Part shown: in pieces, positions 46,501 to 56,978 of the stretch | Layout: every line of letters starts with the position of its first letter | Numbering within the stretch: position 1 is the first letter of the stretch | Notes under the pieces: model-generated | Databases searched by the model: none | What the model was told of the DNA's origin: nothing | What the model saw: only the letters and a program-made list of their open reading frames with translations | Assembly (NCBI RefSeq): GCF_029689945.1 | Contig: NZ_CP121451.1 | Coordinates: 4,712,001 to 4,776,000, forward strand | DNA: 64,000 nucleotides | Source: Paenibacillus amylolyticus | GTDB lineage: Bacteria > Bacillota > Bacilli > Paenibacillales > Paenibacillaceae | Direction: 5' to 3' | Position numbers and translations under genes: made by a program

Positions 46501-47551
46501 TAGAAACCTCCAACGCATGTTTTTTTATGCTATCTAATGCAGGAAGTTTCTGACCGTCAAAGTCAAATAACGTCAGGTTAGACCAATTGTTCTCATGTCC
46601 TACGGACCATTCATCCTTGCAAGGAAGCCAGCTCGGTTCCCAGTAGTGAAATCCTATGCATTTGTCATTAGGGGTTCGTTTGAGCAAATCAATAAAATCA
46701 GTCATGTATCTTGCTTGTCCTTCAGGAGTAGCTGAATACCCTGCATGAAGTTGTTCTTCTGATTTGCATACATTTAATGTGTTAGCAGTATCGAGAAGCC
46801 AAGGGTACGCCACTTCGACAACCATCATCTCTTTATCATAACGTTCAGCCAAATCAGCAAGATTGTTCTCCAGATCGTTGAATGTGCCATGCCACCATGG
46901 ATAAAAGGACAAACCGATTGTATCAAAATTCACATGATACTCTTCAAATTTATCATAGAAAAACCTGCATACCTCCTGATCTCCACCACGGTCAACATGA
47001 ATCATTGTCTTAATCGTTTTATCTACTGATTTCACTGCATCGATTCCCGTCTTGATGAGTGAGGTGAATTGCTCCCACTGTTGTGGTAAAGTTCTCAATT
47101 CTCCATTGACGCTGCCCTCTTCCCACAGAATTCCCATTGTAATCTCGTTACCGATCTGCACCATATCAGGCATGGTTCCTTGATCTTTTAAAGCCTGAAT
47201 AATATGAACAATATAATCTTGAAGTGCTTTGTGCAAGGAAGCATAGTCCAGATGCTCCCATTCCACCGGTTTTGATTGGTGCTTCGGATCGGCCCATACA
47301 TCTGAAAAGTGGAAACAAAGCAAAAAGTGCATGTTGAACTCTTTAATGCGTTTTGCCATCTTTAAGGTTCTGTCCAGGTTACAATATCCTCCAGGCGGCT
47401 TGTTCCATATTCTTAACCTCACGCCGTTAATACCATGTTGGCTGAGCAGCTTGATATTATCCTCAGCTCCGAGATCATAGAATTGGCCACCCGATTGTTC
47501 AACTTCATCCAAGAAAGAAATATCTGCTCCAGAAATAAATGACTGCTTCAC
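46475..47551 (-). CDS. GH53 family endo-beta-1,4-galactanase, intracellular
   Basis: 358 aa, single TIM barrel. It opens SFISGADISFLDEVEQSGGQ, typical of GH53, with acid/base Glu136 in VQIGNEITMG and nucleophile Glu246 in MVVEVAYPW. GH53 enzymes cut beta-1,4-galactan. Unlike most, this one has no signal peptide and starts at the catalytic domain, so it works in the cytosol on an imported or internally made galactoside. Co-transcribed between galK and cysC. Confidence 0.87.
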   Translation of the reverse strand: MKQSFISGADISFLDEVEQSGGQFYDLGAEDNIKLLSQHGINGVRLRIWNKPPGGYCNLDRTLKMAKRIKEFNMHFLLCFHFSDVWADPKHQSKPVEWEHLDYASLHKALQDYIVHIIQALKDQGTMPDMVQIGNEITMGILWEEGSVNGELRTLPQQWEQFTSLIKTGIDAVKSVDKTIKTMIHVDRGGDQEVCRFFYDKFEEYHVNFDTIGLSFYPWWHGTFNDLENNLADLAERYDKEMMVVEVAYPWLLDTANTLNVCKSEEQLHAGYSATPEGQARYMTDFIDLLKRTPNDKCIGFHYWEPSWLPCKDEWSVGHENNWSNLTLFDFDGQKLPALDSIKKHALEVSNDTNIATI

Positions 47552-47579
47552 GATAGAAAGCCTCCTTTTGAAGTAACCA

Positions 47580-48871
47580 TTATTTTATTAAAGAACTTAC
47601 ACAAATCGCACCATGTTTCCGAATATGAATAGGAAATACAGAAGTTTTCAACGTATTATGAATTAACTCCGTATAAGCCTCTACTTCCTCATTCGGGATA
47701 ATGGTTAAAATGACACCTGCAAATCCCCCACCATGAAGCCTGCACGCACCTCTACCTATTTTCTTAAGGAAAATCTCTGTAACGGATAACGCAATCGCCA
47801 TACTCTGATCAACATGCTCTGAAGAACGATAGCAATTTTGCAACCACTTCCACGATGAATTTCCTGAATCTGTCAATAAATTCAAAAAGGTAATGAGATC
47901 TCCTTCTTGTAGTGCAGTTACTTGGTCATCAACTCTTTGGTTTTCTTTCAAAAAATGCATGGTTCTCAATATGGCTCTGTCTCCTGCATCTTGCCGTACT
48001 TTTGCCAGATTCTCATATAGATCTGTCATTGAAATATCCCGGCAGACACTGACACCTAATAGGTTGGCAACGGTATGCATTTCATTCGGTATACTTGCAT
48101 AATCCTCTGTCAAATCTGCATGATTGCCCCCTGTATTCACAATAATGAGTGAATAACCGTGATCATAGAAATTATAATGTATAGGTTCGATTACTGGTTC
48201 TTCTGGATTTTCAAAATCAATCTTCACCAACCCACCGTATGCACATGCCATTTGGTCCAACAATCCTGAGGGTTTGCTCCAAAAGTGGTTTTCTGCGTAT
48301 TTACCTATCTTTGACATCATTACTGCATCAAGTGTTTCGTCATTGTAAAAGGTACTAAGAATTGAGCATAGTAACATCTCAAAAGAAGCAGAAGAACTTA
48401 AACCGGATGCTGACAACACATTAGTTGTAACATAGGCTTTAAATCCGCCGACGTTATATCCATACGCTATGAAACCAGCTACAACACCTTTTAATAATTT
48501 GAGTGTTCCATTTTCATCAGATTGCAGTGAAGATCATCCAGCTGGATTGAAAACTCCCCATCATACCCTTCAGATATAATTGTGATAACAGGCTCGTCTA
48601 CTTTGTAGCTAGCGGCAATTGTATCGTAGTTAATGCTTCCCGCCAGAACTTTACCATGATTGTGGTCGGTATGATTCCCACCGATTTCAGTTCTGCCTGG
48701 TGCACTGAAAAGCTGTATATCTGCTTCACCGAATTGTTTGATGAAACCTGAAATTAGATTTCGATATCGTTCTGTCTGGTGAACGATTTCTTTTTCTCCA
48801 TAAAGCTCTGATAATAGTTGTTGCAGTTGTGGAAGATCTAACGAGTTATACATCTGTTGCTGCGTTGTCAT
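47580..48871 (-). CDS. galK: Galactokinase (GHMP family), frameshifted as sequenced
   Basis: GHMP motifs are all there: motif 1 SAPGRTEIGGNHTDHNHG, ATP loop VLSASGLSSSASFEML, motif 3 CRLHGGGFAGVILTI. The protein phosphorylates galactose to galactose-1-phosphate. The frame breaks near 48524-48531. One added base restores LQSDENGTLKLLKGVVAGFI and 430 aa. It is the long galactokinase variant common in Clostridia and some Bacilli rather than the short GalK. No galT or galE is nearby, so the sugar phosphate must enter a pathway encoded elsewhere. Confidence 0.88.
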
Positions 48872-48887
48872 AATAAACGTTCTCCTT

Positions 48888-50765
48888 CTACAATTTAATA
48901 TTGATCAAGCTTCCGGTTGGTGCTTCAATTGATTTCCAGCCATGATTGATATCATCCACATACGTATTATTTTCCTGGTGATAGCAGTTAAGGACTTGAA
49001 TGGTTGCATCACTGATATTAGGCTTATCCAACTTAACGAATAGCTGATCATCATAAGTCCCGTTAATTAAAATTGTATCTTTACGAAGCGTTACAGATTT
49101 TGCAGTGTCAACCAGTATAATGATTTCAAACTCTCCACAATCAAGCTGAATATAATGGGCGTCAGCATCAACAATTTTACGGTGATTCATGAAAAATAGA
49201 ATATGCTGGTTGTACCATTCGTTCCATTTCTGAATCACCAGAAGTTGATTGCTGGATAGTTTGCTGAAATCCACACTGTACGCAGGGATCCCCGCCGCAA
49301 TCATCTTAATTACAGCAGCAGCAGTATCACGGGGAGATTCATCCTTTGTAATAATTTGATAGTCATTCACAGCAAAAGGTGTATATCCTTGCACAAACAA
49401 TGTTCTAAGGTAATTACTTTGCGGGTCATATGGACCGTCACCAGCCCGCATCATCGTTCCAAATCTACTAAACGTTGGCGTACCGTAATTTTGTTTTAAT
49501 TCAACAATGTATTCGGGTTTTAACTGACGAGTCTTCTGTTCAATCAAAGCCAGGGTTTGTTCCAGGCCTTCCAGCATCGTAGACGTGTCATGTTGATGAT
49601 TAGGATTGCTGCACTTCATATTTGGAACCCAATTAAACAGGTCATATTTGGCTCCATCGAAATCCCATTCTTTAATAAAATTGACGCATATATCAGCCAT
49701 AATCTCTCTTGATTCTGCACTCATGAAACACAAAGAATAGAACTGGGTAGGATTAATGACAGGAATGCCATCTGTTCCGGCAATCAATAAATGTTCTCGT
49801 TGAGGATAACATTTGGCTTGCAGGGCAACTGCATGTGGCGCGCACCATATGATTGGATGAGCCCCCAATGCCTTGATGTCCTTGACCAGTTTATTCATAT
49901 CAGGAATCTTGTCAGGATCTGGCTCCCAATCTCCGATATTGAGCGGAACATCATAGTCATTGTCTAACCCCGGACCAAACCATCCATCATCTATGATGAA
50001 GTTGCGAATTCCCAAATCTACGCCTTTTCTAACGTTATCTACAATAATGTCACTGGTAATATCGTTACTATGCCAATCAGCCCAAGTACACCATAAGGGA
50101 TACATCGTAGATTCCACTTGCGGATCAACCAGGTTATACAACTCACGCTGCTTCCCGGTGAAATCCCGGATGGTAGATACCCATGATTTTGAAGCATTTT
50201 TCTCGTTCCAATAATACACATATTCTGTTATTGATTTTCTTTCAGGATCTTTGAATATTTTTGAAGGAATAGAATATTTATCTGTTCCCCGTTTAATCTG
50301 AAACGCAATATGTCCTGTGTGAACATTTAACGCACGATTGGACTCAGGCTCAATGAGCTTAAATGACGTCTCGTAGTTTTCACCAATAATCCCTGCAGCA
50401 AGCTCAGTATAATGGTCACGTCCAGTGAACAGAAACATAGGAAGCTTTGTATCATCAACCCCGGTTTCCATCTCCCTAAACGATCTCCAGAAGCTGACCA
50501 AATGGGATGAGTTGAAGAACCACCTGCCACTATCAGGAACAATGACTGAGTGATAATTCCGAATTTGAGTATAAAAAGTATATTCTATACTTGTGATCGC
50601 TTCTGGATGTTCTGAATTCACTGTTATAGGAAAAGGCATTGATGCTCCAATAATCAGCTTAATGTCTTCTTGCTGAAATGAACTTGATTTGAACAACGAA
50701 ATATGCGGAAATACAACTCTCTTCCCTGACTCCATAATCACTGTTACCGTTAAAAAATCATTCAT
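48888..50765 (-). CDS. Alpha-galactosidase-like glycoside hydrolase (clan GH-D, GH36-like)
   Basis: 625 aa from the ATG at 50765, with GGGAGG 5 nt upstream. An N-terminal beta-sandwich is followed by a TIM barrel with WCTWADWHSNDITSD, NFIIDDGWFGPG, nucleophile Asp375 in FDGAKYDLFNW and acid/base Asp443 in RAGDGPYDPQ, the melibiase pattern. No signal peptide. It releases terminal galactose or a related alpha-linked sugar in the cytosol, which galK next door can then phosphorylate. The second catalytic part is somewhat divergent from standard AgaN, so the specificity may differ. Confidence 0.85.
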   Translation of the reverse strand: MNDFLTVTVIMESGKRVVFPHISLFKSSSFQQEDIKLIIGASMPFPITVNSEHPEAITSIEYTFYTQIRNYHSVIVPDSGRWFFNSSHLVSFWRSFREMETGVDDTKLPMFLFTGRDHYTELAAGIIGENYETSFKLIEPESNRALNVHTGHIAFQIKRGTDKYSIPSKIFKDPERKSITEYVYYWNEKNASKSWVSTIRDFTGKQRELYNLVDPQVESTMYPLWCTWADWHSNDITSDIIVDNVRKGVDLGIRNFIIDDGWFGPGLDNDYDVPLNIGDWEPDPDKIPDMNKLVKDIKALGAHPIIWCAPHAVALQAKCYPQREHLLIAGTDGIPVINPTQFYSLCFMSAESREIMADICVNFIKEWDFDGAKYDLFNWVPNMKCSNPNHQHDTSTMLEGLEQTLALIEQKTRQLKPEYIVELKQNYGTPTFSRFGTMMRAGDGPYDPQSNYLRTLFVQGYTPFAVNDYQIITKDESPRDTAAAVIKMIAAGIPAYSVDFSKLSSNQLLVIQKWNEWYNQHILFFMNHRKIVDADAHYIQLDCGEFEIIILVDTAKSVTLRKDTILINGTYDDQLFVKLDKPNISDATIQVLNCYHQENNTYVDDINHGWKSIEAPTGSLINIKL

Positions 50766-50900
50766 AGTGACCTCCCATTTTTCAACAAGTTTGCCCTTCA
50801 TTAACTATCATAATGAAAACTCCCCCATGAATATATGGTACAATTAAAAGATTTGTAATTTTTTTCAAACATATTCCTTATTTTCATAATTATATAAAAT

Positions 50901-52707
50901 TTAAACTTTTGACGATAAATTCATATTTTGTTTTCGGACATAATTATGATAGATACCCCTTATATCCATCAGTTCGTTATGAGTACCTGACTCAACAATT
51001 CTCCCACGGTCCATGACGATAATCTGATCAGCATACCGAATCGTTGAAAGTCGATGTGCAATGACAAAAGTAGTCCGATTATTACTAATAATGTCCATCG
51101 CCGCTCTTATTTTCAATTCTGTTTCTGTATCCACATTAGCTGTTGCTTCATCCAGAATGAGAATACGCGGATTGCTCAAAAGTGCTCTTGCAAAAGACAC
51201 CAACTGTCGTTCTCCAATGGAGAGAGATAATCCCTGTTCCTGCAGTTCCGTGTCATAACCTTGAGGCAGGGAAAGAATCGTATCATGGATACAGACGATC
51301 TTGGAGACTTCTTCAATTTCCGCGTCCGTCGCATCCAGTTTCCCAAAGCGTATATTCTCCCTAATGGTACCTGCAAATAGAAAGGTATCTTGTAGAACCA
51401 CACTAATCTGTGAGCGTAAACTATGAGGGCTTACTGTACGGATATCAATGCCATCAATGAAAATGGAACCATCTTGAACGTCGTAATGCCTTCCCAGCAG
51501 ATTCACAAGTGTGCTTTTACCAGCTCCACTAACACCTATAATGGCTATCGTCTGTCCTGGCCTTGCATGCAAACCAATATCGTCTAGAATCAGTTGATTT
51601 TCTTCATAACCGAATTGGACATGTTCAAATAAGACATCCCCTTGTATGGAAGGCATCTCTATTAGGTTGGCCTGACTATTCCGATCCTCTTTTCATCCAT
51701 AAATTCAAATATACGCTCTGAAGAAGCCATGCATACTAGCAGCTGTGAGTATATTTGCCCTAATCGGTTAACTGGTTCCCAGAAGTTGCTTATATAACTG
51801 GTGAATCCGATAATAGTACCTACTGTAATTGCGTTGATTTGAATAAGATAAGAACCATAGGCAAATAAAATGACCGTTCCCATTGCGCATGCTAACTCTA
51901 TAATTGGATTAAAAGATTGATTAAGAGCAGACGCCTTGTCCCAAATTTTAATATGCTGCCTGTTAAGCATATTAAAATATTGAATATTATTTTTTTCTTG
52001 ACCATATGCTTTAGTAATTTTAATACCTTGAATTGCTTCATTTAGATGTGAATTAATTTGAACTTGCTTGGTACGTAAATCCTGAAATTCTTTTCTTATT
52101 TTTCTTCGAAGCAAAAAGGATACGAGGAACATTAATGGAACAGTCAAAATAATAGCCATTCCCAATTTAAAATTCCATACTAGCAAAATAGTAACAATAC
52201 CTACTAATTGTATACAATCTATTATAGAGTTTATGAATCCATTGGTAAGCAAGTCCTCAAGCGTATTTACATCACCTATGACTCTGCTAAAAATATGTCC
52301 TGTTGATTTTTTATCCAGAGATTTAAAGGGCATATGCATGATTTTTTGGAATAACGACGTTCGTAATTCACTTACAATCAATTGCCCGACCTGATTTGCC
52401 CGACGAATACGATACCTATGAATCAGGGTTTGAAGTACATATAGAACTACCATGCTTACGCCGATGGATAAAGTAACTCCAGGCTCTTTTGCCGATTATA
52501 GGGGTTCATCGCATGATCAATTGCATAAGCAATCAGTAACGGTATTATAAGTTTAATACCAACACTTAAAAAGAGACTGCTACCAATCCCGACCAGCTTG
52601 CGTCGATATGGAAGAATATAATTCAAAAGTTTCGCTAATGATTGCCAACTATAATTTTGTTCAATAATTTGATCTTCTGAATAGGAAAATCGTTCTGTAG
52701 TTTTCAT
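50901..52707 (-). CDS. ABC exporter half-transporter (second of a pair), two frameshifts as sequenced
   Basis: Type IV exporter with six-helix TMD then NBD. TMD region: QSLAKLLNYILPYRRKLVGI and LDKKSTGHIFSRVIGDVNTL. NBD: Walker A GVSGAGKST, Q-loop VLQDTFLF, signature LSIGERQLVSFA, Walker B ILILDEATANVD, H-loop AHRLST. Breaks lie near 52482 (C2 to C3) and 51676-51682; repairing both gives 602 aa. The signature motif begins LSIGE instead of LSGGQ, as in asymmetric heterodimers with one degenerate site. It starts 1 nt after the stop of its partner, so the two probably form one heterodimeric pump. Confidence 0.86.
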
Positions 52708-52708
52708 A

Positions 52709-54489
52709 CTATTGACTCCCTTCCATTTGAAGCTGATCCACTGCAGATAGTAATAGGGGTTCATCATATTGACTATAGTATGTATCCAGATAAGGTCCTG
52801 AAATTCTTACCAATTCATCATGGGTCCCTTTTTGAATGAGTTCCCCTTTGTTCAATACAAGAATCTCATCTGCATATCTCAAAGAAGATATCTTGTTAGA
52901 GATAATAATAGTCACTTTGTCCTTTCTCGCTTCTTTAATGGCGTCCTGAATAGATACTTCCGTCTCAATATCAACCGCACTGGTGGCATCATCCAAAAGC
53001 AGGATCATCGTGTCTCTGATCAATGCCCTTGCTAATGAAATGCGCTGACGTTGTCCACCTGACAGGTTACCTCCTCTATCTCCTATGACTGTCTGATATC
53101 CTAAAGGCAACTGACATATAAAGTCGTGTGCACAGGCAAGCTTAGCCGCTCGAATCACTTGTTCCTCAGTTGCATTTTCAACCCCATAAGCGATGTTATT
53201 CCAGATGGAAGAACTAAATAAAATCGTATTTTGAAATACTGGTGTGATTATGGACTGTATCATATTTTCTTCCAAATCATTGACATTCATCTGATCGATT
53301 GTAATCATTCCCTCGTTAACACGATACGCACGAAGTAAGAGATTAATTATGGATGATTTACCTGACCCCGTACTCCCTAATATACCTAAGACTTTGTTAT
53401 CTGCATTATTGTGAGAGAATTTCCGGAGTGCTGGGAGGGCGTTATCTCCATATTGAAAGGTTACATTTTGGAATGTTATATATCCATTAGAGGGTAACAA
53501 CTTCCTTTCAGAATCTATTTTCTCTGACTTCGGACAATCAACTGGATATTCTAGCAATTCCAGTACCCTCTCTGCTGACGCCTTGGCCATCGTATATTTG
53601 TTGATGTGAAATCCGATCCACCACATTGGACTGATTATAATCCAGGTCAAGCTAATCATAGCCACAAGATCTCCTATCGAGATTCGGTTATATAATACAT
53701 ATAGCCCGCCACATATAATTAATATCGCAAGACACATATTTGATAGTAGTTCTATAACAGGGTAATACTTCGAAACAATTCTGGAAGCTTCTACTTGACT
53801 TGTGCAGTAGTTCTCATTGTGTTCTGAAAAACGATCTTTCTGATAACGCTCACGCTGAAAAGACTGAATTGTTTTGATTCCCGTAATACTTTCTTGCGTT
53901 ATGCTTGTTAGTCTTCCCATATTCTGTCTGGTTTTTCGATACGCGGGATGCATTTTCTTTTCAAATAAAATGGTCATCCAGATTAAAAACGGCACGGTGA
54001 CCAAAGTCAGAAGGGCCAACTGCCATTGGATCCAGAACATCATTGTCATTCCCAGAAGAATTGTTATCCCCATATTTATAAATTGAACAAAATCAAAACC
54101 AATAAAATTACGAATCATTTCAAGATCGGACGTTATTCGTGAGATTAAATCACCAGTTTTGTTTTTATCATAATATTCATAGGGTAGTTTATGTAATTTT
54201 TCATAACAGGCATTGCGTAAGCGAAGAATAACTTTATTACCTATACGAGCTCCGGTGAAACCATGCATAAATTGCATAAAGCTTTTTAAAATCAGGGTAA
54301 CCAACAATACCAAACATAGTTTCCACACCAGTTCATATTCCCCGTTCATAAAAATTCTATCAATTAAAATCTTCAATAGTTGGGGATACACCAGACTTAG
54401 TATCGATACACTCATTAAACACATCATTGAAATGATAATTCTTTTTTCTCTCCCCAGTAATAAGATTTTAACTTCCTAAATTCGTTCAT
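52709..54489 (-). CDS. ABC exporter half-transporter (first of a pair), frameshifted near start
   Basis: TMD with LKILIDRIFMNGEYELVWK and YYDKNKTGDLISRITSDLEM, then NBD with Walker A GSTGSGKSS, signature LSGGQRQRISLA, Walker B MILLLDDATSAVD. The Walker B is followed by Asp instead of the catalytic Glu, so this site may be the degenerate one in the pair. Translation should start at the ATG at 54489 (AGGAAAGGAT before it): one extra A in the A6 run (54442-54447) joins MNEFRKLKSYYWGEKKR to IIISMMCLMSV, giving 593 aa. First gene of the eight-gene operon, so an exporter is the lead function. Confidence 0.87.
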
Positions 54490-54615
54490 ATCCTTTCCTC
54501 CTTTTTGATCACATACACTTATTCAGTATACACCCTCCAGTTTACTTAAAAAGGATACTATTCTAATATTTTAGATGTTTTGAAAATATTATTATTGAAT
54601 CTTTAATCATGACGA

Positions 54616-54637
54616 AAAAGCCGCGCATATGCGCGGC
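54616..54637 (-). terminator. Intrinsic terminator of the ABC exporter gene at 54922
   Basis: GCCGCGCATATGCGCGGC is a perfect palindromic stem, followed by TTTTT on the minus strand. It also lies between the structured element and the promoter of the eight-gene operon. Confidence 0.8.
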
Positions 54638-54730
54638 AAGGTGTACTTGATTCAAATACTGATCCAAATACTTAGTCAGCTACTCAAGTTTCTATATAAA
54701 TTGAACTGAACATTTACACAAAACGGAGAG

Positions 54731-54877
54731 GACAGAAAGAACCTGAAGAAGCGGAGCGCTCGCCTACAAGCTTTCTGCAAGAAAGCTACATCGGAAGCAT
54801 ACGCTATCCCCGGATTTCTCCTTTATAGAAGGAATAAAAAAATCTGGGGATAACAGCGATCGGAGGGTTGTTCTGTC
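54731..54877. ncRNA. Candidate structured RNA or dispersed intergenic element
   Basis: A 147-bp region without a coding frame has nested pairing: outer arms GACAGAAAGAACC (54731-54743) and GGTTGTTCTGTC (54866-54877); a perfect 7-bp hairpin AGCTTTC-TGCAA-GAAAGCT (54769-54787); and a 12-bp stem ATCCCCGGATTT / AAATCTGGGGAT (54806-54851) enclosing TCCTT/AAGGA. This is a three-way-junction-like fold. From memory, similar sequence recurs in Paenibacillus intergenic regions, but I could not verify that. The strand is uncertain. It fills most of the 54490-54921 gap. Confidence 0.5.
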
Positions 54878-54921
54878 ATCGGAGTGGCCAGTGTAAACAT
54901 TATATATTCATTTTATATGGA

Positions 54922-56655
54922 TTAAGAGTGACTATATTGCACCTGATGAAGACGGCTGTATATGCCTCCAGCGGCGACCAATTCCTCATGGTTACCCTGT
55001 TCAGCGATACCATCTGTGTTCACTACGATGATTCGATCCGCATTCTTGATCGTTGTCAATCGGTGTGCAATCACAAGTGTCGTTCTACCCACCGACAGTT
55101 CCGCGAGTGATTGCTGAATAAGTGCTTCCGTTTCCGTGTCCAGTGCAGAGGTTGCCTCATCCAGAATAAGAATGGGTGGATTTTTCAAGAACATACGAGC
55201 AATGGATAACCGTTGCTTCTGTCCTCCGGATAGCTTGACTCCACGCTCACCAATGACCGTATCCATGCCGTCCGGCAACGTAAGAATCAATTCCTCCAAT
55301 GAGGCACGACGAGCGGCATCCCAGATCTGTTCGTCCGTTGCACTTAGGTCACCATAAGCAATATTCTCCTTAATCGTACCCGAGAACAAAAATACATCCT
55401 GTTGTACAATCCCGATATGCTTACGCAACGATTGAAGTTTAACATCCCGAATGTCCACTCCATCAACAGTGATTCGCCCCTCTTCTACCTCATAGAATCG
55501 CGGAAGCAAGCTGCAGATGGTTGTCTTACCAGCACCCGAAGGTCCAACAAAAGCAACGGTTTCCCCTGGTCGAACAGACAGACTGATATCATTCAAGATA
55601 CGCCGACTGGATTCGTATCCGAACGAGACGTTCTCAAATCGAATATCACCCTTTACACTTTCCAATTCAACGGCATCTTTACGATCAGCAATCTCAGGTT
55701 CTGTATCAATGATCTCCAGATACCGCTTGAAACCAGCAATGCCCTTCGGATAACTTTCGATGACTGCGTTAATCTTCTCGATAGGTCGGAAGAAGATATT
55801 CGACAGCAGCAGGAAGGCCATAAAATCACCCATATTAATTCTGCCATCAATATAAAACCAGGCCCCGCTGATCATGACAAATACCGTAACCAGTCGCATC
55901 ATCATATAACTGACCGAGATACTTTTCGCCATCGTTTTGTAGGCAAGCAGCTTGGTTTTGCGGAAATTCTGATTGTCTACAGCAAAAAGCTCTTTCTCGT
56001 GTTCTTCGTTGGCGAACGATTGCACAACACGCATGCCACCGACATTGTCCTCAATGCGCGCATTGAAATTACCGACGTCTCCGAAGAGTCTTCGATACGT
56101 CTTCGTCATACGGCCACCAAATACGATAATGACCCAAGCCATAATTGGGATAATGATAAAGGTAAGCAGCGCAAGCTCAAGATTAATGTTAGCCATCAGC
56201 CAGAACGATCCGATTAATGTCATCACTGCAATGAACACATCCTCAGGTCCATGGTGAGCAACCTCGCCGATGTCGTTCAAATCATTGGTTAAATGACCGA
56301 TCAGATGGCCCGTTTTACGATTATCGAAGAACCGGAAAGACAGCTTCTGCAAGTGAGCGAACATCTTCTCACGCATATTGGTCTCAATGTTAATGCCCAG
56401 CATATGCCCCCAGTATGTAACGACATAGTTCAATACCGTATTAAGTGCATAGATGGATAACAGTACAATACAGGCAAGCAAAATAAGAGGCCAATCCTGA
56501 CCTGGCAGCAACTCATTAATGAATTTACTCACGGCAAGGGGAAAAGCCAGCTCCAGAAGACCTGCGAGTACAGCACATCCAAAATCGATTAAAAACAGTT
56601 TCTTATAAGGACGATAATACGAAAAAAACGACGAATCATACTTATTCACTCTCAC
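54922..56655 (-). CDS. ABC transporter, multidrug-type exporter (YheH/BmrA-like)
   Basis: About 577 aa with a GTG start (56655 or the next in-frame GTG at 56649; GGAGAG precedes). Six-helix TMD (DNRKTGHLIGHLTNDLNDIG coupling region), NBD with Walker A GPSGAGKTT, Q-loop IVQQDVFLFSG, signature LSGGQKQRLSIA, Walker B ILILDEATSALD, H-loop AHRLTT. All catalytic residues are present, so it can work as a homodimer. It follows a 97-aa gene by 10 nt in one operon whose promoter has two operator-like repeats. Substrate unknown. Confidence 0.9.
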   Translation of the reverse strand: MRVNKYDSSFFSYYRPYKKLFLIDFGCAVLAGLLELAFPLAVSKFINELLPGQDWPLILLACIVLLSIYALNTVLNYVVTYWGHMLGINIETNMREKMFAHLQKLSFRFFDNRKTGHLIGHLTNDLNDIGEVAHHGPEDVFIAVMTLIGSFWLMANINLELALLTFIIIPIMAWVIIVFGGRMTKTYRRLFGDVGNFNARIEDNVGGMRVVQSFANEEHEKELFAVDNQNFRKTKLLAYKTMAKSISVSYMMMRLVTVFVMISGAWFYIDGRINMGDFMAFLLLSNIFFRPIEKINAVIESYPKGIAGFKRYLEIIDTEPEIADRKDAVELESVKGDIRFENVSFGYESSRRILNDISLSVRPGETVAFVGPSGAGKTTICSLLPRFYEVEEGRITVDGVDIRDVKLQSLRKHIGIVQQDVFLFSGTIKENIAYGDLSATDEQIWDAARRASLEELILTLPDGMDTVIGERGVKLSGGQKQRLSIARMFLKNPPILILDEATSALDTETEALIQQSLAELSVGRTTLVIAHRLTTIKNADRIIVVNTDGIAEQGNHEELVAAGGIYSRLHQVQYSHS

Positions 56656-56665
56656 TCTCCAGATC

Positions 56666-56959
56666 CTAATTGGGACTTACATCTTCATGTTGCAGTTCGA
56701 ATAGATGGATATACTCGTCGATGACTTGATCAATGGCTTTCAACTCCCCACTGATCATCGGGCGAATATGTTCATACTCCTCCTGACCAAGTTGTCTGGC
56801 GAGCGTTGTTCTTCGATTCTGCATCTGTTCCAGAAATACAAGAATTCGCCCACGACGAAATGTTTGCGCACCATGGCCCCGTTTTCCCCGATGTTCACGT
56901 TTCGAACGTTCACCTTGACGAACACTTCCATCGGATTCTTCAATATGACGATCTCTCAT
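56666..56959 (-). CDS. 97-aa charged helical protein preceding the ABC exporter, possible regulator
   Basis: GGAGGTGG precedes the ATG, and the gene ends 10 nt before the exporter start, so it is co-transcribed. Residues 1-40 are highly charged and basic (GERSKREHRGKRGHG). The rest is predicted helical (RRGRILVFLEQMQNRRTTLA, SGELKAIDQVIDEYIHLFEL). No family is recognised. Its position as first gene behind tandem 16-bp repeats suggests a small regulator or accessory subunit, which is inference only. Confidence 0.65.
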   Translation of the reverse strand: MRDRHIEESDGSVRQGERSKREHRGKRGHGAQTFRRGRILVFLEQMQNRRTTLARQLGQEEYEHIRPMISGELKAIDQVIDEYIHLFELQHEDVSPN

Positions 56960-56978
56960 CCTGCCACCTCCATTATGT

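Noticed and set aside
43655..54489. Saxitoxin-like biosynthetic cluster
   Set aside because: Only tailoring-type families are shared (APS kinase, sulfotransferase, amidinotransferase). There is no core synthase, cyclase or oxygenase set, so no product can be named.
55402..56217. 271-aa plus-strand open frame
   Set aside because: It lies entirely antisense to the ABC exporter with full conserved motifs; no start signal or recognisable domain.
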